Positions 1 to 9,024 of a stretch of 64,000 nt of DNA are shown piece after piece. A program made the position numbers and the translations under genes. The stretch is taken from contig NZ_LAZX01000094.1 of assembly GCF_000980895.1 (NCBI RefSeq), positions 744,001 through 808,000 of the forward strand. Direction: 5' to 3'. Under the pieces are notes generated by a model, which made no database searches, was not told the origin of the DNA, and saw only the letters and a program-made list of their open reading frames with translations. This stretch comes from Sphingomonas sp. Ag1 (GTDB lineage Bacteria; Pseudomonadota; Alphaproteobacteria; Sphingomonadales; Sphingomonadaceae). Every line of letters starts with the position of its first letter. Position 1 is the stretch's first letter.

Positions 1-1178
1 GCGGCGCCAGCGAAGCGGGACAGGATCAGCACGCCGGGATCCTCGGGATCCTGCGCCGCCACAAACTCCTTCGCGACAAGGTTCATGCCGTCGCGAAGCG
101 GGGTGACCAGCCCGATCTTGGCGGCGCGATAGACACCCGCGAGCACGCCGCGCGGCAGCCCGCGGTTGACGTAGCGCAACGGCACCCAGTCGATTTCCGC
201 ATGCGCCCCGTTGATGCGGCCGGACAGCGCGTCGAGTGTTGCGCGAATGTCCTGATAGCTCTGCACGCTGGCACGCGACGGAGGCGCGATCTGGAGCATC
301 GTGACCTGGGCATGGGCGTCGGGCCGGGTATCGAGGAAGCGAAGATAACCGTTGAACCGTTCCTCCAGCCCCTTGGAATAATCCAGCCGGTCGACGCCGA
401 CGATCAGGCGACGGCCGCTCAGGCTTTCGACTACGCGGTTCTGGGTCGTCACCGCCTCATTGCTCTGCGCGCTGGCGATGAATTCGCGCGCGTCGATGCC
501 GATCGGACAGGCGATCGCCCGGATCGTGCGGCCGCCGACGGTGACGCGGTCATCATCCTCGATCGTGCCACCCATCTCCCGGACGACATAATCGTGGAAC
601 GTCTCCAGCCATTCGCGCGTGTGGAAGCCGACCAGGTCATAGGCGAACAGCGCCTCCACCAACCGCCGATGCTCGGGCAGGGCATGCAGCAGGTCGGTCG
701 GCGGCCAGGGGATGTGCAGAAAGAAACCTAGGCGATTGGTGATGCCCTGCTGGCGCAGCAGCCAGCCGAGCGGGATCATGTGGTAATCGTGAACCCAGAT
801 CAGGTCATCGGGCTCGATATGTGGGCTGATCACTTCGGCGAACAGCCGGTTCACCCGTTCGTAGCCGCCTTGGAAATCGCGTTCGAACTCGGTCAGGCCG
901 AGGCGATAGTGGAACAGTGGCCAGAGCGTGCGGTTCGCATAGCCGTCGTAATATTCCTCCACGTCCTGTTCCGGCAGATCGATCGTGGCGGAGGTCACCC
1001 CATCGAACGTCTCGAACTTCAGCTCACCCGTCTCGCCCGTCTCCCCCGACCAACCGAACCATATGCCGTCCGCCTCGCGCAGCGCGGCGGTCAGGGCGAC
1101 CGCCAATCCTCCTTGTGCGCTTGGCTGTTGCGGGGTTGGTGCAGAAACGCGGTTGGAGATGACGATCAGACGGCTCAA
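1..1178 (-). CDS. otsA: Trehalose-6-phosphate synthase (GT20), 3' end beyond the window
   Basis: Makes trehalose 6-phosphate from a nucleotide sugar and glucose 6-phosphate in the cytoplasm. The product opens with SRLIVISNRV, followed by a GGLAVAL loop, HDYHMIPL near residue 130 and GVDRLDYSKG near residue 250, all typical of OtsA. About 391 residues are visible and the last 60-80 lie outside. The start is a TTG that overlaps the TGA of the upstream GH15 gene, so translation is probably coupled. It is the third gene of an otsB-GH15-otsA operon. Family assignment is firm; the TTG start is inferred from position and from the conserved N-terminus. Confidence 0.95.
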   Translation of the reverse strand, partial: MSRLIVISNRVSAPTPQQPSAQGGLAVALTAALREADGIWFGWSGETGETGELKFETFDGVTSATIDLPEQDVEEYYDGYANRTLWPLFHYRLGLTEFERDFQGGYERVNRLFAEVISPHIEPDDLIWVHDYHMIPLGWLLRQQGITNRLGFFLHIPWPPTDLLHALPEHRRLVEALFAYDLVGFHTREWLETFHDYVVREMGGTIEDDDRVTVGGRTIRAIACPIGIDAREFIASAQSNEAVTTQNRVVESLSGRRLIVGVDRLDYSKGLEERFNGYLRFLDTRPDAHAQVTMLQIAPPSRASVQSYQDIRATLDALSGRINGAHAEIDWVPLRYVNRGLPRGVLAGVYRAAKIGLVTPLRDGMNLVAKEFVAAQDPEDPGVLILSRFAGA

Positions 1179-2971
1179 CGTATGGCACTCCAGGGTTTAC
1201 TGAGCAGGACGGCGCAATTGATCACGCCGACGAGCGAGTAGGTCTGGGGATAATTGCCCCACAATTCACCGGTATTCGGGTCGATATCCTCCGACAACAG
1301 GCCGGCGGGGGTGCAGCGCGCCAGCATTTCTTCAAACAATTCACGCGCGTCGGCATCCCGGCCGGTGAAATGAAGCGCCTCGATCAACCAGAAGGTGCAG
1401 ACGTTGAACGCCGTGTGCGGCAGGCCGAAATCATCCTCCGTCGCGTAGCGCAGCATGTACGATCCGCGGCGCAAGCCCCCCTCCACCGCCTCCAGCGTCG
1501 TGCGGAAACGTGGGTCGTCGGGCGAAAGGAAGCGGAGGTCGAGCAGCTGCAGCAGGCTGGCATCGAGGTCGTCGCCGCCGAAGGTCGCCGACATGCGCTG
1601 CGTGTCGGGGCGCCAGGCCGCTTCCTCGATCCGCGCGCGCATCGTCTCTGCCCGCTCGCGCCAGAAATCGGCGCGGTCGTCGAGCTTCAGCGCCTCTGCG
1701 GCATTGGCGAGCCGGTCGCATGCCGCCCAGCACATCGCCGCCGAATAGGTGTGCACATGGCTCTTGGTGCGCAATTCCCACAGGCCCGCGTCAGGCTGAT
1801 CGAACTTCTGCCAGGCACGCTCGCCGATCGGCTCCAGCGCCTCGAAATCCTCGCGCCCGGCGACGCGCAACAGGCGATGATCGAAGAAGGCTTGCGCGTT
1901 GGAAAGGACGATCTGGCCATAGGCATCATGCTGGATCTGCTCATAGGCCTGGTTGCCGACGCGCACCGGCCCCATGCCGCGATAGCCCGACAGCGCCGGC
2001 GCCTCCCACTCGATCAGGGTCGCCTCCCCGCCGACGCCGTAGAGCGGCTGGATGTGGCCATCCTTGGCGTTGTCGACGATGTTGCGCAGATATTCGAGAT
2101 ACCCTTCGAGCACATCGAGCGCCCCCAGCCGGTTGAGCGCCTGGACGGTATAGTAAGCGTCGCGGACCCAGCAGTAGCGATAGTCCCAGTTCCGCTGGGA
2201 ATCTGCATGTTCGGGGATCGACGTGGTCAGCGCGGCGACAATCGCGCCGGTTTCCTCATGCTGGCACAGCTTCAGCGTGATGGCGGAGCGGATCACCGCC
2301 TCCTGCCATTCATAGGGCGTCGCGAGCCCGCGTACCCAATGCCGCCATTCCTCGATCGTTCGCTCGAGCATATTGTCGAGCGCGGCGTGAAGGTCGTCGG
2401 AAAAGCTTTCGTCCGGGCCGAGGAAGAAGTGCAGCGGACGCTCCACGCGAAACATCCGCTCATCCTCGATCCAGCCGACCGGCGCCGTGGTCGACAGGCG
2501 AAGCACGCTGTCGTCCAGCAGGTAGCGGATATGGTTGGACCCACGCGTCGTCGTGGCCCGCACGGAGCCCCAGGTCACGGCGGGGCGCAGGCGAACGCGG
2601 ATGCGCGGGCTGCCCGCGACGGGCCGCACAATGCGGGCGAACGCTACCGGGCGGTAGCGCCTGCCATTACGGGTGAAGCGCGGGCAGAAATCGATCACCT
2701 CGATCGCATTGCCGTCCTCATCCTCGTGCCGCGTGACCAGAATGGGCGTGTTACGCAGATAGGATTGCGTCGTCGTGCGGCAGCGATCGATGTCGATCTC
2801 CCAAAAACCGAACGCATCGTCACCGGCCTTGGGATTGTCATCAAGCAGCGAGCAGAAAGCCGGGTCGCCATCGACGCGCGGGGTGCAGCCCCACACGAAG
2901 CGGCCGGCGCGGTCCACCAGCGCGGATACCTGGCAATTGCCGATCGGCCACAGATCCATCGTCGCGGTCAT
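1175..2971 (-). CDS. Glycoside hydrolase family 15 protein (glucoamylase/trehalase-like)
   Basis: A 598-residue GH15 enzyme with an (alpha/alpha)6 barrel. The N-terminal part has the bacterial GH15 opening (PIGNCQVSALVD). RYCWVRDAYY carries the first catalytic region and GLLSEDIDP with GNYPQTYS near the C-terminus carries the second. Such proteins hydrolyse alpha-1,4-glucans or trehalose. The position between otsB and otsA favours a role in trehalose or glycogen turnover, but the substrate cannot be read from sequence. No signal peptide is evident, so it is probably cytoplasmic. Its ATG overlaps the otsB stop (ATGA) and its own stop overlaps the otsA start. Confidence 0.92.
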   Translation of the reverse strand: MTATMDLWPIGNCQVSALVDRAGRFVWGCTPRVDGDPAFCSLLDDNPKAGDDAFGFWEIDIDRCRTTTQSYLRNTPILVTRHEDEDGNAIEVIDFCPRFTRNGRRYRPVAFARIVRPVAGSPRIRVRLRPAVTWGSVRATTTRGSNHIRYLLDDSVLRLSTTAPVGWIEDERMFRVERPLHFFLGPDESFSDDLHAALDNMLERTIEEWRHWVRGLATPYEWQEAVIRSAITLKLCQHEETGAIVAALTTSIPEHADSQRNWDYRYCWVRDAYYTVQALNRLGALDVLEGYLEYLRNIVDNAKDGHIQPLYGVGGEATLIEWEAPALSGYRGMGPVRVGNQAYEQIQHDAYGQIVLSNAQAFFDHRLLRVAGREDFEALEPIGERAWQKFDQPDAGLWELRTKSHVHTYSAAMCWAACDRLANAAEALKLDDRADFWRERAETMRARIEEAAWRPDTQRMSATFGGDDLDASLLQLLDLRFLSPDDPRFRTTLEAVEGGLRRGSYMLRYATEDDFGLPHTAFNVCTFWLIEALHFTGRDADARELFEEMLARCTPAGLLSEDIDPNTGELWGNYPQTYSLVGVINCAVLLSKPWSAIR

Positions 2972-3711
2972 GCCGCCTTCTCCAACCAGGCGCGCACGGC
3001 GGCCACATCATCCAGGCGGAACTGCGCCGCCGTCTCACGCGGAGCGCCGACCAGCACGCCGACACCGCCGCGCTCGGCGACGAGCGCCAAGCCGGATTCG
3101 TCGGTCACGTCATCACCCGCGAACACTGGCATGTGCCCGGCAAACGGCTCATGCCGCAGCAGCGCATCTATTCCGGTGCCCTTGTCGTGGCCGCCGACGC
3201 GCAGTTCGACCATCATCTTGCCGGTCTGCAAAACCAGCCCGTCCCGATCAGCATATTGTTCGGCGAGCCGCCGCGCGGCTACGCCATGCTCCGGTGCCAT
3301 GCGATAATGAACGGCAACGCCCAGCGATTTCACCTCGACCACAACCCCCTCTTCGCCCGCGAACGCCGCGGAGAATGCCCGCTCGGCCTCGACCAGCGCG
3401 GGCGGACGATCCGGCGCGATGTTCCGGCCTCCCAGCCGCAGTTCGGCGCCATGACTGCCCACCACCGCGATTTCCGCGGCAGCATCACCCAGGAACCCCT
3501 CGATCTGCGCCACTGATCGTCCACTGACTAAGGCGAAACGGCCGGCAAAGGTTCCAGCGAGCTGGTGAAGAAGATCAATTAGCCCGGTATCGACCACGAT
3601 CGCGTCGGGCCGATCCACCAGGTCGACCAAAGTGCCGTCGAAATCGAGAAGGAGGCAATGGCCGCTCGCACGAAGGGGCGGCGGCGGGGGAAGCGACGCA
3701 ACTGGGCTCAT
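2968..3711 (-). CDS. otsB: Trehalose-6-phosphate phosphatase
   Basis: HAD-superfamily phosphatase that removes phosphate from trehalose 6-phosphate, completing trehalose synthesis. Motif I is DFDGTLVD at residues 23-30, with the nucleophile aspartate. SGRS is motif II, KGTGIDALL supplies the motif III lysine and GDDVTDE near residue 200 is motif IV. The 247-residue length is normal. The ATG giving MSPVASLPPP was chosen because more upstream codons have no family similarity. First gene of the operon; the next gene starts inside its stop codon. A synthase and phosphatase in one unit imply regulated trehalose production for osmotic or desiccation stress, although no stress promoter was seen upstream. 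Confidence 0.93.
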   Translation of the reverse strand: MSPVASLPPPPPLRASGHCLLLDFDGTLVDLVDRPDAIVVDTGLIDLLHQLAGTFAGRFALVSGRSVAQIEGFLGDAAAEIAVVGSHGAELRLGGRNIAPDRPPALVEAERAFSAAFAGEEGVVVEVKSLGVAVHYRMAPEHGVAARRLAEQYADRDGLVLQTGKMMVELRVGGHDKGTGIDALLRHEPFAGHMPVFAGDDVTDESGLALVAERGGVGVLVGAPRETAAQFRLDDVAAVRAWLEKAA

Positions 3712-3823
3712 GGCCGACGCTCTAGCGTGCGCGCCCGCGTTCGTCAGCGTCCGATGCTGGCGCCATCCCGCCAAGTCTGTCATCAGCGGCAAAAGAGCAG
3801 ATAAATGATGGGGCGGATGGCCG

Positions 3824-5002
3824 ATGTTCCTCAACTTCCTCGATGAGCTGCGCGTCGCGGGCATCCCGGCGAGCCTGAAGGAGCATCTGCTCCTGCTCGA
3901 AGCGCTCGATGCGGAGGTGATCGATCGCACGCCCGAAGATTTCTACTATCTGTCGCGCGCTGTGTACGTGAAGGACGAGGGCCTGCTTGACAAGTTCGAT
4001 CAGGTGTTCGCCAAGGTTTTCAAGGGGATCGAGAACAGCTTCATCCAGGAAGGCGCGCAGATTCCGGAAGACTGGCTGAAGGCGGTCTCCGAGAAGTTCC
4101 TGACGCCCGAGGAGATGGAGGCGATCAAGTCGCTCGGCTCCTGGGAGGAGATCATGGAGACGCTGAAGAAGCGGCTCGAGGAACAGCAGAAGCGCCACCA
4201 GGGCGGCAACAAGTGGATCGGCACCGGCGGGACCAGCCCGTTCGGAAACTCCGGCTACAACCCCGAGGGCGTGCGCGTCGGCGGCGAATCGAAGCAGAAG
4301 CGCGCGCTGAAGGTGTGGGACCAGCGCGAGTTCAAGAATCTCGACAACACCAAGGAGCTGGGCACCCGCAACATCAAGATCGCGCTACGCCGGCTGCGCA
4401 AGTTCGCTCGTGAGGGCGCGCAGGACGAACTGGATATTGACGGCACGATCGACGGAACTGCGCGGCAGGGCTGGCTTGACATTCGCATGCGCGCGGAACG
4501 GCGCAATGCGGTGAAATTGCTGTTGTTCCTCGACGTTGGCGGATCGATGGACCCGTTCGTCAAGCTGTGTGAGGAACTGTTCTCGGCCGCCACCAGCGAG
4601 TTCAAGAACCTGGAGTTCTTCTACTTCCACAACTGCCCTTACGAAGGGGTGTGGAAGGACAACAAGCGCCGCTTTTCCGAGCGGACGCCGATGTGGGACG
4701 TGCTTCACAAATTCCCGCACGACTACAAGCTGGTGTTCGTCGGTGACGCGTCGATGAGCCCGTATGAGATCACCCATCCGGGCGGCTCGGTGGAACATTT
4801 CAACGAGGAATCGGGCGCGGTGTGGATGAACCGCCTGACGACTACTTACCCGGCCGCCGTCTGGCTGAACCCGGTCGCGCAGGCGCAATGGGGCTATTCG
4901 CAATCGGTGAAGATCATTCGCGAACTGATGAACGACCGCATGTACCCGCTGACGCTCGCCGGGCTGGACGATGCGATGCGGGAACTCACGCGCAAGCGGT
5001 GA
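3824..5002 (+). CDS. VWA domain-containing protein, CoxE-like
   Basis: A 392-residue cytoplasmic protein with a C-terminal von Willebrand A (CoxE-type) domain. The N-terminal half is charged and helical; residues 125-160 are Gly/Lys-rich linker. The metal site begins LLLFLDVGGSMD near residue 237, a DxGxS version of the usual DxSxS. The FYFHNCPYE and FVGDASMSPYE segments are characteristic of the CoxE-like family. These proteins usually act with a MoxR-type AAA ATPase as a metallochaperone or remodelling pair; no MoxR gene is present here. It is transcribed divergently from otsB. The exact role is unknown. Confidence 0.85.
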   Translation: MFLNFLDELRVAGIPASLKEHLLLLEALDAEVIDRTPEDFYYLSRAVYVKDEGLLDKFDQVFAKVFKGIENSFIQEGAQIPEDWLKAVSEKFLTPEEMEAIKSLGSWEEIMETLKKRLEEQQKRHQGGNKWIGTGGTSPFGNSGYNPEGVRVGGESKQKRALKVWDQREFKNLDNTKELGTRNIKIALRRLRKFAREGAQDELDIDGTIDGTARQGWLDIRMRAERRNAVKLLLFLDVGGSMDPFVKLCEELFSAATSEFKNLEFFYFHNCPYEGVWKDNKRRFSERTPMWDVLHKFPHDYKLVFVGDASMSPYEITHPGGSVEHFNEESGAVWMNRLTTTYPAAVWLNPVAQAQWGYSQSVKIIRELMNDRMYPLTLAGLDDAMRELTRKR

Positions 5003-5015
5003 CCTTGCGCTGATC

Positions 5016-5050
5016 CGCCCGCCCTGCCCCCGTTCGTCGCGGGGCGGGCG
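5016..5050. terminator. GC-rich hairpin between convergent genes
   Basis: Perfect 9-bp arms CGCCCGCCC and GGGCGGGCG enclose a 17-nt loop between the convergent VWA and RNase T2 genes. There is no clear T-run. The same arms recur in swapped order at 23131-23156. Confidence 0.5.
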
Positions 5051-5059
5051 AGCGATCGT

Positions 5060-5770
5060 TCAGCGCTTGCCGGTCCAAATGCGGACGCGGGCGTTCGGCT
5101 TCACGCCGCCCTGGTGCGCCGGGCAGCGGGTGTAGCGGAACTTCCTGTCCATGCAGATCCAGACCTCGTTCAGCCAGCCCATGCGGTCGGTCGTGACGCG
5201 CATCATGTCGGCGCGCATGCCGCGATTGACCCGCGCGATTGCGGTGGCGAGCTTGCCGGCGGTCAGGCTCTGGCGCGCGAGGGCGTTCATGTCGGGATAG
5301 CGGACCTCGTTGAAGAGCGAGGTCGCCTTGCCGAAATAGCTGTCGGGCGTTTCGCCGGGCATGCAGGTGCCGTGCTTGGCCCATTCATGCTGCAGCAGCT
5401 GCGCCGACGGGGTCGCGCACAGGTTTGCCCGCACCGTGCGTTGCGAAATCAGCGGCGTCGCCTTGCAATATTGCGGCCACTCCTTGCCGAACCCGTCGGG
5501 CCAGAGGCCGTGCAGGACGAAGCCGAAGCGGTTGCCGCTGCCGCACTGGAACGTGGAGCGGGCGGCGCGATCGGGGGTGCGGCAGTGCTGCGGCGACCAG
5601 CTGATCGCCAGCGTATAACTTCCGATTGGCAGCAGACGCTGTGGCTCGCTCTTGCTTGGCAGGTCGGGACGCACCCGGAGGTCCGTGCCGGCCGGAACCG
5701 AGCATTGATATGCCTGGGCGGCGGCCACGCCCGGCATCAGCGCCAGCGCCAGAGCAAAGCCACGGATCAT
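5060..5770 (-). CDS. Secreted ribonuclease T2 family protein
   Basis: Exported endoribonuclease that cleaves single-stranded RNA through 2',3'-cyclic intermediates. Residues 1-19 form a signal peptide ending in AAAQA. Both catalytic segments are intact: FVLHGLWPD (His87) and HEWAKHGTC (residues 128-136, with the Glu, Lys and second His). Eight or more cysteines fit a disulfide-bonded periplasmic fold. The length of 236 is usual for bacterial T2 RNases. Its ATG overlaps the stop of the upstream membrane-protein gene (ATGA), so the pair is co-transcribed. Probably used for RNA scavenging in the periplasm. Confidence 0.93.
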   Translation of the reverse strand: MIRGFALALALMPGVAAAQAYQCSVPAGTDLRVRPDLPSKSEPQRLLPIGSYTLAISWSPQHCRTPDRAARSTFQCGSGNRFGFVLHGLWPDGFGKEWPQYCKATPLISQRTVRANLCATPSAQLLQHEWAKHGTCMPGETPDSYFGKATSLFNEVRYPDMNALARQSLTAGKLATAIARVNRGMRADMMRVTTDRMGWLNEVWICMDRKFRYTRCPAHQGGVKPNARVRIWTGKR

Positions 5771-6207
5771 TCGGTAAACTCCTGTTCTTCAACGGCATGT
5801 TCGCCGAACCAAAGCCTGGCGTCGGGGCGAAACAGATAGGCCGCCGAAACGACGTACAGCGCGCCCGACGCAAGGCCGGCGAGTGATGCCGCCAGCGACG
5901 GCGTGGCACCGACGATCAGCGCGACCAGGCCGAACAACAGGATCACGAAGGCGATCGCCGCAAGCACCACCACGAACCATTTGGCCGCGATGCTCGGCTG
6001 GCGGGCGGTGAAATACCACAGCAGCAATCGCAGCGTGATGTTGAAGACCACCGATGTCGGCAGCAGCCAGCCCATCTCCGCCAGCGCAGGATTGCTGGCG
6101 AAGCTTGCGACACGCTGAGGCCAGTCGAGCATGGTGCTGAGCAGGCCGAGCGCGAGCGCCAAAAGGTACAGGCGCTCAAAGCGCCTGATCGACAGGGGAC
6201 GGATCAA
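5767..6207 (-). CDS. Small four-helix membrane protein of unknown function
   Basis: A 146-residue hydrophobic protein with about four predicted membrane segments (residues 12-30, 45-65, 76-100 and 105-127) and an acidic C-terminal tail ending EEQEFTE. I recognise no catalytic motif. The gene lies between nadC and the RNase T2 gene on the same strand, 12 bp after nadC, and overlaps the RNase start by four bases. The position suggests co-transcription but gives no functional clue. Confidence 0.7.
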   Translation of the reverse strand: MIRPLSIRRFERLYLLALALGLLSTMLDWPQRVASFASNPALAEMGWLLPTSVVFNITLRLLLWYFTARQPSIAAKWFVVVLAAIAFVILLFGLVALIVGATPSLAASLAGLASGALYVVSAAYLFRPDARLWFGEHAVEEQEFTE

Positions 6208-6219
6208 CGGCGAGGTTCC

Positions 6220-7056
6220 TCAGGCGAGAGCGAAGTCGAGGCCGATATCCGCGGCAGGCGCGGACTGGGTGAGACGCCCGACGCTGACGTAGGTGACGCC
6301 GGTTTCCGCAATGGCGCGGATCGTATCCAGCGTGACGCCGCCGGATGCCTCGGTGGGTACCCGCCCACCGACGAGCGTCACCGCACCGCGCAGGATCTGC
6401 GGGGGCATGTTGTCGAGCAGCAGCCGCGTCGCGCCGGCGGCGAGCGCTGGCTCGATCTGCTCCACCCGGTCGACCTCGACGATGATGTCAGCGACGCCGG
6501 CATCACGGGCGCGGCGCACTGCTTCCCCGACGCTGCCGGCGACGGCGATGTGATTATCCTTGATCATCGCCGCATCCCACAGCCCCATGCGATGGTTCTG
6601 CGCACCGCCCATGCGGGTGGCATATTTCTCCAGCAGCCGCAGTCCCGGGATCGTCTTTCGCGTGTCGAGCAGGATGGCCCCGGTGCCGCGGATACGATCG
6701 GCATAGGCGGCGGTCAGGGTTGCGATGCCCGACAGGTGCTGGACGGTATTGAGCGCCGACCGCTCCGCCGTCAGCAGCGCCCGCGCGCGGCCGGCCAGCC
6801 GCATGACCGGCGTGCCGGCCGCGACGCGATCGCCATCGCTGGCCAGAAGGTCGACCGAGGCATCAGGATCGAGCCGGCGAAAGAAGGCAGCGGCAATCGG
6901 CAGCCCGGCGACGGCAATCGCGTCGCGCGTGGCCATCACACCCTCAAACCGGGCGTCGGCCGGGATCACCGCCTCGGACGTGACGTCGCGGCCGCCGCCG
7001 AGATCCTCGGCAAGCGTCGCGCTGACAAAGGCGTCCATGTCAAAGCCAGCGATCAC
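6220..7056 (-). CDS. nadC: Quinolinate phosphoribosyltransferase (carboxylating)
   Basis: Converts quinolinate and PRPP to nicotinate mononucleotide, the third step of de novo NAD synthesis. The 278-residue product carries the family signatures ALNTVQHLSGIAT, LDTRKTIPGLRLLEKYA and GGAQNHRMGLWDAAMIKDNH, with substrate-binding Arg, Lys and His residues intact. The start is taken as a GTG overlapping the TGA of the SH3-domain gene (GTGA); an ATG six codons later (position 7038) is the alternative. No nadA or nadB is present in the window. Confident assignment. Confidence 0.95.
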   Translation of the reverse strand: MIAGFDMDAFVSATLAEDLGGGRDVTSEAVIPADARFEGVMATRDAIAVAGLPIAAAFFRRLDPDASVDLLASDGDRVAAGTPVMRLAGRARALLTAERSALNTVQHLSGIATLTAAYADRIRGTGAILLDTRKTIPGLRLLEKYATRMGGAQNHRMGLWDAAMIKDNHIAVAGSVGEAVRRARDAGVADIIVEVDRVEQIEPALAAGATRLLLDNMPPQILRGAVTLVGGRVPTEASGGVTLDTIRAIAETGVTYVSVGRLTQSAPAADIGLDFALA

Positions 7057-7547
7057 GGCAGCACTTCCTCTTGTTCCACGCCCCAGAGGCGGCTGATTTC
7101 CACGAAGCCCGCCTGGCCGCGAATATCGAGGCGGCACCAGCCGCGCGCGCATTGGCTGACCCGGCCGATCACGCCCGGTTCGGCGCGCCACAGGATGCGC
7201 GCGCCATAGGCGGGCCGGTCACGCAATTCGGCGATCGACTCCTTGATCATCGCGGTGCGCGTGCTGCTGATCAGCGAGCCGAGCATCCACCCCTGGGTAC
7301 CGCCGGGATCCTCCACCTTGCGCCATTCCTTGAACACGTCGACGACGCGGACCGGCAGGTCGGCGCGGACGTAGAGCCAGGTCGCCGGATAACTGCGTCC
7401 GGGGCCGGAGCGCATCCGGGCCTTTCCGGCCGAAATGGAGGCGAAATAGGGTGGTTTCGGCCTGTCCTTGGCCTGCGCGGCGACTTCATTGGCCACCAGC
7501 CCGAACAGCACGGCAAGCGCCACCCATCCCGCCGTCCATCGCCGCAT
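7053..7547 (-). CDS. Exported SH3 domain-containing protein
   Basis: A 164-residue periplasmic protein. It has a signal peptide (residues 1-25, ending EVAAQA) followed by two bacterial SH3-like repeats: ARMRSGPGRSYPATW begins the first, and the second runs from about residue 110 to the end with a CARGWCRL strand. Such SH3 proteins bind peptidoglycan or act in envelope maintenance. The upstream frame stays open for hundreds of codons antisense to the dehydrogenase gene, but only the ATG at 7547 gives a signal peptide. The stop codon overlaps the nadC start. Confidence 0.85.
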   Translation of the reverse strand: MRRWTAGWVALAVLFGLVANEVAAQAKDRPKPPYFASISAGKARMRSGPGRSYPATWLYVRADLPVRVVDVFKEWRKVEDPGGTQGWMLGSLISSTRTAMIKESIAELRDRPAYGARILWRAEPGVIGRVSQCARGWCRLDIRGQAGFVEISRLWGVEQEEVLP

Positions 7548-7646
7548 CGATACACCCCCGTCGACCAAGCCGTTCCTGTAGCGCCCGCACGGCTGCCGCA
7601 TCAACCGATCGTTGACGCCCGCGCCGCGCTTCGCCAATCCAATGCC

Positions 7647-8645
7647 ATGGTCGATACTCGCCGCTGCGCCAATCCCCGCGTGATCGTGACGCGCGAATTG
7701 CCCGACATCACCATGGACCGGCTGGAGGCCCTGTTCGACACGGTCAACAACCGCGGTGACAAGGCGATGACCCGCGAGGAGCTGGCCGCTGCCATGTCCG
7801 ATTGCGACGTGCTGGTGCCGACGGTGGTGGACACGATCGATGCCGAGCTGATCGAGGGTGCGGGCGAGCGGCTGAAGCTGATCGCCAATTTCGGCGCGGG
7901 CGTGAACCATATCGACCTGAAGGCGGCGCGCCGGCGCGGCATCATCGTCACCAACACGCCCGGCGTGCTGACCGAAGATACCGCCGACATGACGATGGCG
8001 CTGATCGTTTCCGTCCCGCGCCGGCTGGCCGAGGGCGAGAAGCTGGTGCGGTCGGGCGAATGGAAGGGGTGGAGCCCGGGCGGGATGCTCGGCCATCGCA
8101 TCGGGGGCAAGGCGCTGGGCATCGTCGGCATGGGGCGCATCGGCCAGGCCGTCGCCCGCCGCGCGCGGGCGTTCGGCCTGTCGATCCATTATCACAACCG
8201 CCACCGGCTGCCGAAGGTGGTGGAGGCCGAACTGCAGGCGCAATGGCATCCCAATCTGGACGAGATGCTGGCCAATATCGACATCCTGACGATCCACACG
8301 CCGCGCAACGCCGACAGCGAAAACCTGATCAGCGCCGAGCGGATCGCGCTGCTGCGCTCGCACGTCTATCTGATCAACGCCAGCCGCGGCGGGATCGTCG
8401 ACGAGGATGCGCTGATCGACGCGCTGGAGGCGGGGCGACTGGCGGGCGCGGGGCTGGACGTGTGGAAGCACGAACCGGCGATCGACCCGCGTTTGCTGGC
8501 GCTGCCCAATGTCGTGATGACGCCGCACATGGGATCGGCCACGTTCGAGGGGCGGCTGGCCACCGGCGAAAAGGTAATGACCAATATTCGCATGTGGGCC
8601 GATGGTCATCGGCCGCCCGACCAGGTGCTGGAAGGCTGGGTCTGA
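7647..8645 (+). CDS. D-2-hydroxyacid dehydrogenase (glyoxylate/hydroxypyruvate reductase type)
   Basis: NAD(P)-dependent reductase of the D-isomer 2-hydroxyacid family, 332 residues. The Rossmann nucleotide motif is GIVGMGRIG near residue 158. The catalytic Arg is in NASRGG, the Glu in DVWKHEP, and the His in TPHMGSAT. The closest type is the GRHPR-like D-glycerate dehydrogenase of alphaproteobacteria, which reduces glyoxylate or hydroxypyruvate. The substrate itself is inferred. The start ATG at 7647 follows the divergent SH3 gene by about 100 bp. Reading frames further upstream are antisense to that gene. Confidence 0.9.
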   Translation: MVDTRRCANPRVIVTRELPDITMDRLEALFDTVNNRGDKAMTREELAAAMSDCDVLVPTVVDTIDAELIEGAGERLKLIANFGAGVNHIDLKAARRRGIIVTNTPGVLTEDTADMTMALIVSVPRRLAEGEKLVRSGEWKGWSPGGMLGHRIGGKALGIVGMGRIGQAVARRARAFGLSIHYHNRHRLPKVVEAELQAQWHPNLDEMLANIDILTIHTPRNADSENLISAERIALLRSHVYLINASRGGIVDEDALIDALEAGRLAGAGLDVWKHEPAIDPRLLALPNVVMTPHMGSATFEGRLATGEKVMTNIRMWADGHRPPDQVLEGWV

Positions 8646-8678
8646 GTACCCGAGAACTGTAAAGTTGCGTGTCCTGCC

Positions 8679-8704
8679 GGAACGCAACCTATGTTGGGCG
8701 CATT
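8679..8704 (+). promoter_or_regulatory. Weak EcfG-like promoter before the small lipoprotein
   Basis: GGAAC at 8679-8683, a 17-nt spacer, then CATT at 8701-8704. The general-stress consensus is GGAAC-N16/17-CGTT, so the -10 has one mismatch. The lipoprotein ATG is 33 bp downstream. Tentative. Confidence 0.3.
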
Positions 8705-8736
8705 GTCCGGTTGTTAAATCGATCGGAGAATGTGCG

Positions 8737-8928
8737 ATGAAGAAGACGTTTCTTCTGTTGATGCTTGGCGCCACCGCCGTGACCACCTCAGCCTGCTCGA
8801 CGTTGCGCGGCGCGGCAATTGGCGGTGCAGGTGGCGCTGGCGTGGCAGCGGCTACTGGTGGCAGCGTGGAAAAGGGCGCGGCGGTGGGCGGTACTGCCGG
8901 CGCGGTGATCGGCACCATCGACAATTGA
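8737..8928 (+). CDS. Small glycine-zipper lipoprotein
   Basis: A 63-residue envelope protein. MKKTFLLLMLGA begins a lipoprotein signal, with a lipobox TSAC and Cys22 as the lipidated residue. The mature part is rich in Gly and Ala with regularly spaced glycines (GGAGGAG, GGTAGA), a glycine-zipper-like pattern seen in small outer-membrane lipoproteins. GGAGAA at 8725-8730 is a good ribosome binding site for this ATG. Longer in-frame starts overlap the preceding dehydrogenase and lack the signal. Function is unknown; it may be stress-induced given the promoter-like site upstream. Confidence 0.8.
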   Translation: MKKTFLLLMLGATAVTTSACSTLRGAAIGGAGGAGVAAATGGSVEKGAAVGGTAGAVIGTIDN

Positions 8929-8940
8929 TGCGCCCCCCTG

Positions 8941-8982
8941 ACCGTCATCCTTCTGGCGCAGCAACGCGAGGAGGATGACGGT
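8941..8982. terminator. Hairpin with perfect 11-bp arms
   Basis: ACCGTCATCCT (8941-8951) and AGGATGACGGT (8972-8982) form a perfect inverted repeat between the convergent lipoprotein and nitronate monooxygenase-like genes. It looks like a bidirectional terminator or REP-type element. Confidence 0.5.
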
Positions 8983-9024
8983 GGAGGGATTGAAGGCCGG
9001 AGCGTCAGCCCCGGCCAGGCGTGA

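Noticed and set aside
1370-3307. Long open frame (645 codons) on the plus strand
   Set aside because: It is antisense to the GH15 gene and part of otsB, has no family motif, and arises from high GC content.
7053-8948. 631-codon frame on the minus strand
   Set aside because: The upstream two thirds are antisense to the D-2-hydroxyacid dehydrogenase; only the signal peptide and SH3 part from 7547 are supported.
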